This document shows positions 29,930-39,445 of a stretch of DNA of 64,000 nucleotides, piece after piece. How positions within the stretch are numbered: the stretch's first letter is position 1; each line of letters begins with the position of its first letter. Made by a program: the position numbers and the translations under genes. The stretch is from Plectosphaerella cucumerina. Taxonomy: Eukaryota > Ascomycota > Sordariomycetes > Glomerellales > Plectosphaerellaceae. A model generated the notes under the pieces. That model searched no databases and had not been told where the DNA came from. It saw nothing but the letters and a program-made list of their open reading frames with translations. The stretch is from positions 6,076,001 through 6,140,000 of the forward strand of contig JAGPXD010000002.1 of the NCBI GenBank assembly GCA_020746995.1. Reading direction: 5' to 3'.

Positions 29930-32661
29930 ATGGATGTCGAGTCGGAGGACTACTCGGAGGTCGAGCGGGAGTCCCTCCGGGACCGGGACGACTCCCTGGC
30001 ACATGACGGGCCGGAGCCTGCCGCGGGCATGTCGTCAGGTCAGCCGGTGCAGAGGCTTGCAGTAAGAACCATCCTCTCATCAGCCACTTGGCGCAACCTT
30101 TTGCTTGCCTCTCAGTCCTGGCTGACCATAGTTCCAGTGCGATAGCTGTCGGTTCAGAAAAGTACCAAGCCTCCCACGCTTCATGTCGTCCCCTCCCTCA
30201 AGCTGACCGTCACAGGTCAGATGTGACCGCTGCGACCCATGCTCGCGATGCCAGCGTATGAAGATCAGCTGCAGCTACACGGCGCAGAAGCCGCTGCGCA
30301 AGAAGCGGCCGCGGATTCTTGTGTCGAACCAATAGTACGCCCTTCGGCCCAACGCACCTCCTTGGACCCTCGCTGACGCTTGCCAGCGAGAACAAGATTG
30401 ACGAGATCTCCCGCAAGATCGACACGATATGCAAGCTCTTTGACGGTGAGCAGGGTGTCCCGACACCCCAAGGCTCGTCCGTCAAGAACCTCTCAGCACA
30501 CCACACACCTGCTACCACGCCTCCCTCGGCGCCGTCCGTCAAGCTGGCGCATCATCAGCGCGCTGATGAGACCCAACTGCGAGAGCCCGAGTACGAGGGT
30601 GGTTCGGCCTTGTCAGCGCACACAGCCTTTGCCACAAAGTTTCTCCAGACCGCCGTCGACAGGGACAGCAGCTCGACGCCCATCCCACCCGAGACAGCGT
30701 CAGCGCTCCACGACCTGCAGCACCTCACCGCCGTAGGGCAGCCGAACCAAGCAGAGTCCTTGTGCGAACAGCTCCCGGATGCTGTCCAGCCAGACCAGGG
30801 GCCCGGGGCGCCTCAGGTAGAAATGCCGCCGGCGCAGCTGGTCTTCGCCGGCCTGCGCATGGCAAAAGGCAAGTGTTCCCTGGTGCCGCACCCGAGACGT
30901 TGCTGACTTGTCGTAGAGAGCGCCTGGGTCCGATCTGTATGGGCGTACGAATTCGAGTCGCTTGAGCACTTCCAAGACTACTTCCTCAGCGTATATGGCT
31001 CCAGCAAGCCCACCCTCGCCGAGAGCATAGTCTTCTTCGCCGGCCTCCTCCCTCTCTTTTCGGAATGTGCATGTACGTTATCCCGGAGTCCTTTATTACT
31101 GTATTAGGCTGTGTCAGGAGTCGTTGGAGTCTGTCTCGCGAGTTGTTTGCCACGTGGGTACCACGTGCTGCTGCACCAACTCCCAAAACTGACTCCTGAT
31201 GACTCCTGACACAGCCGTGAAAGGAAGTTACTGACTCCGCGGTATCGGCAGACGTCTTGCGTAACGAGCCGGCCAAGGACCAGTATACGGCGCAGGCTAA
31301 GCTGTGTCAGAGAAGCCTGGAGACGCTCCTGGCGAGCCTCCCGTTCCACTTGCCGTCCACGTACGACTACGTGCTGGCGCTGGCGCTGGCGGTCCGTGGC
31401 CCTGTATAGCCCCTCTGTCCTGACCCCCCTGCTGATTGCTTCCACAGGCCAACTACAGCGCCGAGAGGTGTCGACCGGCGCTGGCATGGAACTTCAACTG
31501 TACGGCGGTGCGCATGAGCATGGCAATGGGGTTCCACAAAACCGAATTGCTGGCCAAGGCACCTTCCGAGACTGAACGACGAAAGGCCAGGGTCTTTGCG
31601 GTCATCTACTCGACGGACAAGATGCTGTCTCTTCGTCTGGGCCGGGGTTCGGCCATACGCGCCAAGGAAATGCCGCCCGATTACAGAAAGATTCTCGGAT
31701 GGGTCAATTCGGCGCCGAACAGGTTCCCCACGACCTGGATCAGATTCGCCCAGATACAGGGATTGGTGTACGATCGGCTGTACAGCCCTGAGGCTACCCG
31801 GCAATCAGCTTCGGTGCGGGGAGCCCGGGCCCAGCAGCTCGCGCAGGATCTTCGCGAAAACGAGGCCGATACGTGCGAGCACAAGGTATGTAAACCTCGG
31901 TTTGGTGGTGGGTAAATAATGCGGCGGAAGGATGCTGACGCTGGGCGCAGGATGCGTTTGATCATGAGATGCGCATCGCCATCGGTGACCATTATTGGGA
32001 ACTGATGACTCGTGGGGACAGAGTGGCCCGGCTCGCCCTGATGTGTCTGATACAACGGAACATACCGCCGCCGGCAGGCTCAAGCACGGCATTCTCGGAT
32101 GAGTGCATCTCCACGGCCAGGGAAGCGCTTTCGGAGCACCAGGTGTGTGTGACGGCGCTGGCCAGCGAACCCAGCAGCATCATGGAGCTCTACTTGACCT
32201 GGTTGAGTCTCCAGCCCCCAGATCTACGCCGAAGAGTGCGTGGCTGACATGTGTCCAGGGCCCTCCTCATGTCGCCGTTTGTACCGTTCATCGTGCTGCT
32301 ATGCAATGTGGTCGAGACGTGCAACCCATCTGATCTCGAGCTGCTTGGCGAGATGATCACGTCAATCGAGGGAGTCGGGAATACAATGCCGCGGATGAAG
32401 AAGCAGCTGCGGCTGTTCAAGCCGCTATTCGAGGTGGCCAGCAAGTTTGTCGAGGCTAAGACGGCGGCGGCGCCGCTATCGGGGACGTTTGACGCCTTCT
32501 TCCAGGACGTCAACATGGATGTCCCGTTCGATGTGGGTTTGCTGTCGACATTTGGCCAGATGCTGCCGCCAGATGCGGTGGACGATGGCCAGGGTCATGC
32601 AGGGCACGGGGATGTGTCGATTATCGATGTCTGGACCTACCTAGATTCGCCGTATCCTTGA
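29930..32661 (+). CDS. Zn2Cys6 fungal transcription factor, copy 3
   Basis: Nine exons: 29930..30061, 30138..30161, 30216..30334, 30387..30868, 30917..31072, 31252..31391, 31448..31885, 31951..32201, 32259..32661; 714 aa. The 24-nt second exon encodes CDSCRFRK, followed by VRCDRCDPCSRCQRMKISC, a complete six-ligand cluster with one extra Cys. The linker begins ENKIDEISRKIDTICKLF, matching ERKIDLIDRRLDGVIRLL of copy 1. The middle region has MLSLRLGRGSAIRAKEMP, and the end LLMSPFVPFIVLLCNVVET. The intron after 30868 starts with GC (aaag|gcaagt), at the same place and phase as a GT intron of copy 1. The intron 31073-31251 is unusually long and contains a fold-back insertion. Probable regulator of the divergent ABC copy 2. 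Confidence 0.92.
31107..31216. mobile_element. Fold-back, MITE-like insertion inside an intron
   Basis: A 110-bp segment is bounded by a perfect 16-bp inverted repeat (31107-31122, beginning GGCTGTGTCAGG, and 31201-31216). Imperfect complementarity continues inward (GAGTTG...CACGTGG against CCACGTG...CAACTC), so the whole segment can fold into one long hairpin around GGTACC. It encodes nothing. Removing it leaves an intron of about 69 nt, normal for this genome. No target-site duplication is obvious at its edges. Confidence 0.6.
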
Positions 32662-34284
32662 GCAGGGTGGGAATTTCAAGACGCGGATGCTGGACGTGAC
32701 AGCTCGAATGCCAAGTTCTCGGAGGTCGGACCGGCCCGCTTGCACTGTCGAGATACAAGGGGCGGTCTCAGGCGGTCCTCAGTCCGATGGAGGTTCAGGA
32801 GTAATGTGAGGCATCGTGGCAAGCTCATGAAGCAGCCAAGGCGTGCGTGAGCTCGGGCAACAAAATTCGTGCAGCCAGGTGCTGCACGGTGCAGATGTAG
32901 GTGTGCTGAAGCTGGGCTGACAGCGGATGCATGTGGTGCGGTGCGACATTTGGGTGACGCGCAGACGAGCAAGGTGTGGTGAGGTGCCAGGTGAGACTGG
33001 CCCCCGCTGCCGAGAAGACCGGCCTCTGCCTCGAGACGCGCCCTGACTAGCAGCCGAAACGGGGATTGGGGCCGGGGAAGCAGCCGCCTGAACGACCGTC
33101 GTCAGCCATCGTGCAGAAGTTCAAAACTTGGGACGGAGTTGCAAATTGATCTTCGTCATCCCATCAAAGGGTGGATGCCAATGTTGCCAAGAATGGATGG
33201 ATGCAAATGCGCGATATTGAGACGAGACCTCGTCGCTCGGAGGGGGATCGGAGAGAAGGGACAAACGCCGAAGCCGCGATGCCACGGCAAATGACCTGCA
33301 ATGAATGGTGGTGACAGGAAGCGAGCGGAAGTGGGCGACAGCCGATTGCGTGACCACCCGGGTCACATGACTTCAAATGGCGTTCGCGTGGTGGCTGCCA
33401 GACTCATTAGTCATCTGTCTTCGCCCCCCACGTGCGTCATCACTACTGTCCAATCAAATCCAGAGTTGGCCGTGAAACAGGCGCCCCGCCCACTCAGCAA
33501 AGCCCGCTCAGCCCCACATGCCGCCAGGTCCAGGCTGAAGACTGCACGGAGCACTGCGACATTTGGAGGGCGAGGAGGGACAGAAGGGCCCCTCCTCCGA
33601 TCCTGCCTCCCGACTGCAGCAGTTCCAAGCGCTCCAACCTTAGCACCTCAGACCTTAGCAGATCCAATCCAGTCCAATCGCTGTCGTGATGTGCCCGCTA
33701 GGCGGTACCTGCGAATAGACGAGCATCCGTCCCACGTCGAGGCGGCGCGCCCGGTACCGCCGCCGCCGCCGCCATCGCTTGGCCGCCTACAAGTTTCCCT
33801 TTCTCCATCCGGCTCTTCCCTCCTCCTCTTCTCCACGAGTGACTCCGTTCTTTTCTCAGACTAAAACACCATCTCACTTCGCCATCGCTCACTCCCCCGC
33901 GACAATCCTCCCCAGGAGGACCATCACCAGACCCCGCCAAGACGCCCCTCCAAATCGCTTCCTGCCGAAAAGCTCGCCCCTGTGTCGCGGCAGCCAGCCC
34001 TGGCTGGTGAGTCCATCCTGTCCCTCCTCCCCTCGGTTCGGCATGACGTACCGCCCGCAGCCGGCACGAGGCTGACATTTGCCGCCCGCGGCACCGACCT
34101 CGCAGACAACCACCGCAAACCTTTCGCACCATCTCACCATCCCACCTACCTAGCCAACGACCGAGTCCCGTGCGATCAATCAATCGCTCCCTTTCCATCG
34201 AGGGTCGTCGTCGCGTCGATCCATTCCGCCCGCCCCTCAGCAAACAACCACCCCTCACTTTCGCGCGCCGACCGAGCCGACAAA
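32662..34284. other. Intergenic region and pyrimidine-rich leader of the NMNAT gene
   Basis: No gene is supported. From about 33770 to 34284 the plus strand is strongly C/T-rich, as in leaders of highly expressed fungal housekeeping genes; open frames on the minus strand there are compositional shadows. Confidence 0.5.
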
Positions 34285-35228
34285 ATGGCTACCGACGCTG
34301 CCATTCTCGACTCCATGACGCCTTCGGGCTACACATTCCCCAGCGACAGGCTGCGGAGGCAGCAACAGTACCCTGAGCGCGAACCCCTCGTCCTGGTCGC
34401 CTGCGGCTCCTTCAGCCCCGTGCACTACGTCCACCTGCAAATGTTCGCCATGGCCGCCGACTACGCCCGCACAGAGACAAACTACGAGGTCATCGGCGCC
34501 TACCTGTCGCCCGTCAGCGACGCCTACAAGAAGAAGGGTCTCGCTCCCGCTCACCACAGGTGAGTCTGCTAGCCCTCCGGCGGTCGCCGCTGCGACCCCT
34601 CGCATACTCCCCCACCCCGCTGACACACAGCGACCAGGATCGAAATGTGCCAATTGGCCGTCAAGGCCGCGCGCCAGCCCCTCATGGTCGACCCCTGGGA
34701 GCCCCTGCAGGCCTCCTACTGCCCCACGGCCATCGTCCTCGACCACTTTGACCGCGAAATCAACGGCGTCCTCGGCGGCTGCGGAGGCAAGAAGGTCCGC
34801 ATCGCCCTCCTCGCCGGCGCCGACCTTGTCGAGACCATGTCGCAGGAGGGCGTCTGGTCCTACCCCGACCTGCAGCACATCCTCGGCGACTTTGGCGCTT
34901 TTGTCGTCGAGCGCGCCAGCAGCAACATCGACCAGGCCCTCTCCAACCTGCGCGAGTGGCGCGACAACCTGCACTACATCCCCGCCATTGTGTCAAACCC
35001 CATGTCCAGCACCATGCTGCGTCTGCTCCTTAAGGGCAGCATGAGCATCGAATACGTGAGTCATTTCCACCGAGTAACAACTAGCTTTCTCTAACACACA
35101 CCCAGCACGTCCCCCGTGAGGTCATGGACTACATCGAGGCCAACGGCCTCTACAAGGACGAGATGGTGCCCTCCTCAGACAAGGGCAAGACCCCCATCGC
35201 CTCGTCTTCCTCGTCCTCCTCCGCGTGA
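34285..35228 (+). CDS. Nicotinamide/nicotinate mononucleotide adenylyltransferase
   Basis: Exons 34285..34559, 34638..35055 and 35106..35228 encode 271 aa. The nucleotidyltransferase motif is GSFSPVHYVH at residues 41-50 (the G-x-F-x-P-x-H-x-x-H site that binds ATP), and the second signature is SSTMLRLLLKGSMSIEYHVP near residues 215-235. The enzyme joins NMN or nicotinate mononucleotide with ATP to make NAD or its deamido form, the essential last or penultimate step of NAD synthesis, in cytosol or nucleus. Length and motif spacing match fungal Nma1/Nma2. The C-terminus ends in a run of serines. The ATG at 34285 has a good context (gacaaaATGG). Confidence 0.95.
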
Positions 35229-35726
35229 GGCTGCATTGTTCGGCGTTTTCTGGATTTAAAGCTCGCATGGCGGGGTAATGTCACCATGGACCAAATGCAC
35301 GGGTCGAGCTCCTTCCCCGGCAGTCCATTTTCTTATTATATCGAAGCGCCCGCGCACGGCGGTTTTTTTCTTACTTTTTCTTACTGGGTAAAAGGCGTTC
35401 TGGGTTAGACAAGCTCTGAAGCGGTGGCGGCGGTTGTTCTCCCAAATGCAACGGAACCATCGGGTTCTCCGATTTGACGACGATTGACCTGATGTGTGCA
35501 AACATTCGACATCTAATGGAGTCGCTTCTTGTGATGAGGTCTGAGTTGATGCACTAGATGCATGCAGGCCGCTGTTGGACGCTGGGGAGGTCATCGACTG
35601 CCCGGATATCACTTCAAGTGTGGCCTCCAACTTTTAACACCAGCACCAGGAATGAGGCGATGGAAATCAAACTCGCGGCGAACACGCTGAAAGTATGCGA
35701 CGAGCAGTTTTCTCATCTGCCCCTCC
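35229..35726. other. Convergent 3' intergenic region
   Basis: Lies between the stop of the NMNAT gene (+) and the stop of the thioesterase gene (-). I see nothing beyond presumed untranslated regions. Confidence 0.45.
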
Positions 35727-36338
35727 TCACAGCCTCGGCTTCCTATCCACAGCTACCCATATCGACTCGCAACTCGCCAGCACCTCCCCACCAGCATCCA
35801 ACACATCAGCCGCCAAATGCAACTTCCTCCCCTCAATCTTCACCACCCTCCCCCGGCCCCTGACAACACCAGGCGTCGGAATGGGCCGCCTAAACCTCAC
35901 ATCCATCGTCGCCGTGGCGGGACTGGCGCGGAACACGGCATGGTCGCTCCCCAGGTCCATGTTCTGCTGCACAAGCACGCCGAGGATCTCGTCCATGAGC
36001 ACCGCGACGGCGCCGCCGTGCACGACGCCGGGATACCCGTCTACGCCACCCGCCAGGCTGAAGAGCGTCGAGAGCTCGGTGACGATGGCGCGGGAGCCTG
36101 CTGGTGGTGTGGCGTGGAAAGAGATGCAGGCGGGGATGGCTTCAGGCCCGGCGAGGGTGCGTGCGAAGAGACGGTCGTGTCCGCGGTGGCTGCGGGATTG
36201 GGAGGGGTCGCGGCTGGCGGGGATGAAGGTGGTGGTGTTTGGGGCGGTTAGGAGGGTGTTGCACCAGGGGATTGAGGTGAAGTCGTCGCTTGTTTGGGGG
36301 AGGGGTGGGGGTTTGCTGGGGTTTTCGTTTGGAGGCAT
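35727..36338 (-). CDS. HotDog-fold thioesterase family protein (PaaI/4HBT-like)
   Basis: An intronless frame of 203 aa from the ATG at 36338, which has a strong context (ccaccATGCC). An in-frame ATG at 36440 would add 34 residues of basic, Ser/Thr-rich sequence that could act as a mitochondrial presequence. The 4HBT superfamily signature is YPGVVHGGAVAVLMDEILG (about residues 112-130), with VHGG preceding the long hotdog helix, and a late strand region DVRFRRPIPTPGVV. Family members hydrolyse acyl-CoA or related thioesters; the acyl group here is unknown. N-terminal 30 residues are Pro-rich and probably disordered. Confidence 0.88.
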   Translation of the reverse strand: MPPNENPSKPPPLPQTSDDFTSIPWCNTLLTAPNTTTFIPASRDPSQSRSHRGHDRLFARTLAGPEAIPACISFHATPPAGSRAIVTELSTLFSLAGGVDGYPGVVHGGAVAVLMDEILGVLVQQNMDLGSDHAVFRASPATATMDVRFRRPIPTPGVVRGRGRVVKIEGRKLHLAADVLDAGGEVLASCESIWVAVDRKPRL

Positions 36339-36918
36339 GGTGGATGGGAGAGTGGTGGATGTTTGGCGGAGGTTTCCGGCGCGTTTTCCCCTCAAAATGG
36401 CGATGAGTTTGGTCTGGCGAGGGCCTGTTGTCAAGATCATGGCATGAAGCTGAGAAGAGACTTGAGCACGACTGGACGGCATGTGAAGCCGACGAGGTTG
36501 CATCCCAGCTGGGACCAGCTGGGCAGCGTTCCCCTGAGCCAGCCCCTGAACTTCCCCAAAGCTCACCACACCAGCGACACCGATGTTGCCGAGTCTCTTC
36601 AATAAAGCTGAAAAGCTTCTGTGTTTCTCCTTCATAAGACACAGTGTAGAGTCTCTGTTCTTGTATGTTGTAAGCCCAACACTGGCTTTACCGCAGCAAA
36701 CAACCTTACAACAAAACACCACACATCAAGGCACCCGTCGACTACAGGCAGCAAAGAGTGAAAACCCTTATGTTCTAGTCGATTCTACAATCAAAGGAAG
36801 ACCTCATATTTAAAATCAATCACAAAGCCTAGATCTTCAAGAAAATCAGTCCCCCTTCTTCCCCAGATCTCGATTCCCAACCGCCCATCCCACTCTCCTT
36901 ACCTGCCTCTCACTCGTC
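36339..36918. other. Divergent intergenic region
   Basis: Serves as promoter for the thioesterase (-) and the cysteine-rich protein (+). The minus-strand frame of the thioesterase remains open to about 36722, but its content looks non-coding upstream of 36440. Confidence 0.4.
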
Positions 36919-37742
36919 ATGCCGCGGTGCACCAACTGTGCTTGGGACTTGCCAGAGGACACCCCAGCAACCCAAGAGGAGACCCAATCAGATCACCTCG
37001 ATGCGTCCTCTGCGTCCTCTGCCCTCCCTTCTTTCCCCAACACTTCCAGGTTCCTCTGCCACGCCTTCCACTGCTCTGCGTGGTTTCACAGCGACAAGGA
37101 GAGGAAGTCAGTCTGCATCCAGAGACTTTGCATGGACCGTGAATCTGACAAATTTCCCCCAGGATCCACGCCCGAGAAAACATCGACGACCCCGATCATT
37201 GCGCATCATACCTCTACTGCCTGGCCCCCTGTCGGGAGAAAACAAGACCCGATAGCACCTGCGACTACAGCCGCACAGCCCTCTTCAAACCCGACGAGCT
37301 CGGCACACATCTCAGAGAAAAGAACCTCAATGTGGAACGAAGTGCTGGAGTGATACGCCACGTCCACCTGACGCAGCTGGAGCGCGACGGCTACCAATAC
37401 ATCGCCCTCGAAATCAACCGTGCTGCTCGGCTGGGTCTCGGGCGGACCGTTCCCAGGACTACACGAGCTAGACCGACTGACAAGGATGGCAAAATGTTTT
37501 CTGCCACCAAGGAGGTGGAGGACCTTCTCGCAAAGTACCAGGATTTCCAGAGGCGCCAGTTGGAGGAGAAGCCGCAGCTTCAGCCACGGGAACAGCAGCC
37601 GCTTCAAGCGCCGATGAGCTTCCAGGCCTACCTTGAAGCTGACGACGACCTGGGGTCTCTGTTCGTGTCGACTCCTGAGCATTGGTGGCTCAAAGAGGAC
37701 AAGGAGCTCGATGATGTGGGCTCAATACCTCCGGCGCAGTAG
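36919..37742 (+). CDS. Unrecognised 255-aa cysteine/histidine-rich protein
   Basis: Exons 36919..37106 and 37163..37742 (phase 2, gaa|gtcagt...ccccag) encode 255 aa. The family is not recognised. The first half has paired Cys/His that could bind zinc: CTNC at 4-7, FLCHAFHC near 47-54, HCASYLYCLAPC near 75-86 and a later Cys. The second half is charged, with a predicted helix (KEVEDLLAKYQDFQRRQLEEK) and a Glu/Asp-rich tail. No signal peptide or membrane segment. The splice joins SDKERK to IHARENIDD; unspliced, the two halves are in different frames and the first ends soon after. The continuity of cysteine spacing across the junction supports the model. Confidence 0.7.
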
Positions 37743-39445
37743 GCAGGAGGATTTTGCAGTTGGGTCGCCTGGTGTTCTATCTTCGGCATGGAGCAGCTTT
37801 TGATGAATGTCATGAGATGATGGGCGTCAAGTGGTTCTGAGGTGGTTCATTTGGAAGCAAGGTTTGAGGGTGTGGCAGCAGGTCTCGCGTCTGCTTTCGA
37901 GAAGGGTGATAATCTTGCTGTGTTCACTGCCGAGTGACAGCCGACTATTGCGAGATTCAGAGATGTGTCACGAATATTTAGGCACATGGGCCAAGGTTAA
38001 ATCGCGAGGCAAGGACGAGTAGATGGTGGCGACCCTCGCAAACAAGTCATGGGATGCTCAGAACTGTTGATCCGTGTTGTCAGTGGCGCTCATGAGGATG
38101 CCTTTTCTCAGGAGACTTTGGTCCCGCAAGCAAGATTGAAGCCAAGAGACTCATCTCACTCATTCTTAAAACGGTTATGGAGATTATGCACCGTCAGATG
38201 GAACGAATTCAACAGCCTAGATTTGGCACCCAGCGTACTAATACAAGCCAAGTCGGGATAGAGCCGCGATTGTGGGCCTCGAAGCCGGGCCACGTCGGGG
38301 GCGGCAGCGCTAGCGACGGGGGCCGCGTGGCCGGACGAGCCGATGGCCCTTTGGTCGACGACGATCCTCGGCTTCGAGGCAGGACAGCGAGAGTCGGGGC
38401 CGGGATCTGAAGTATTTTTGTTTCGAGATGTGCCGGCATCCGGGGGTTGGTGGTAGATAGGGCGTAGGGCGGTCTGTGACAGCTGACGTGCATGTCGCGA
38501 TGGACGATTGGGGGTTCTTGTCTGACATGAGGAATTTGTATCTGTGCCTTGTCACTACAGCGAAGCCACTAACCAACCTCCCACCCCAAGTCTATGCCCA
38601 GGACAAAAATCGTTCGAGACATTCCTGCGCGAGAGGCTTCATCTTGGACACGCATCTTGGCAAGCACAAGGGCCTCGCGGCTCTCTCGGCACAGACCGTG
38701 CCATCCAAGTCCTCGCCCGCGCGCAGGATGGCGATGTCAAGAAATGGATGTGTCGGGAGTTTCCCAAGCCTCGTGCGTCCAGTCAACCAGTCACGCGCGA
38801 GTGAGGGTCGCCCACCGAGGAACGCCCAGCCAATGTGCGCGCCCGCGCAGAGGCGGAGTGACGTCAGAAGCAGTCGGTAGTGTGTCGTGGGCTTGCGACG
38901 CCCGTCTCCATTCCGGCACCGCGGCATCTGGGCGAGATGCGGTCCAAGGCCGCAAGGGTCCTTGGCCTTACGAGGCCTGTCTCGCTGCAATCTCAGGGTC
39001 CTTCTTTTTTGGTTAAAGGGCCCCTTGCGCACATTTATCCTCGTATGCGTCGATGAAATGCGCATTTCCGCTGCATGCCGCCAGACGTTGCCCGCCCGAA
39101 GACTGATCTATGCCCGTTTCCCGTCAGCCCTACAATAGCCGCAGTCCACTGTAACTACAGCGCGTTCTGGCCCCTCCCCCGCTGAGCCACCCACTGGACG
39201 ACCCCGCCGGTCTAAGCTCCGAGCCATCGCCAGTCTTGGCTTCGGGCTTCACATTTCCTCCGCTTCCAACTTAAATCCCGCCGCTTCAGTCAATCGAGAG
39301 TCTCGTCAGAGACTGTCGGCGTCCACCTACAGGACCTGGGCCGCCCAGGTGCCCTTCCTAGATCATCTTGCAACCTAAAGCGACGACTCCATCCTCGCCA
39401 GAACCCTGTCGCCCGCCTCTCTCCGATCTACCAGAGCTTCTCGAC
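37743..39445. other. Gene-free stretch before the C2-domain gene
   Basis: About 1.7 kb. Short overlapping open frames occur on both strands without domains or believable splicing. The last 300 nt should be the promoter and leader of the C2 gene. Confidence 0.45.

Noticed and set aside
33698..34258. Minus-strand open frame of 186 codons
   Set aside because: Lies opposite the C/T-rich leader of the NMNAT gene; Arg/Gly-rich sequence from base composition, no domain or splicing.
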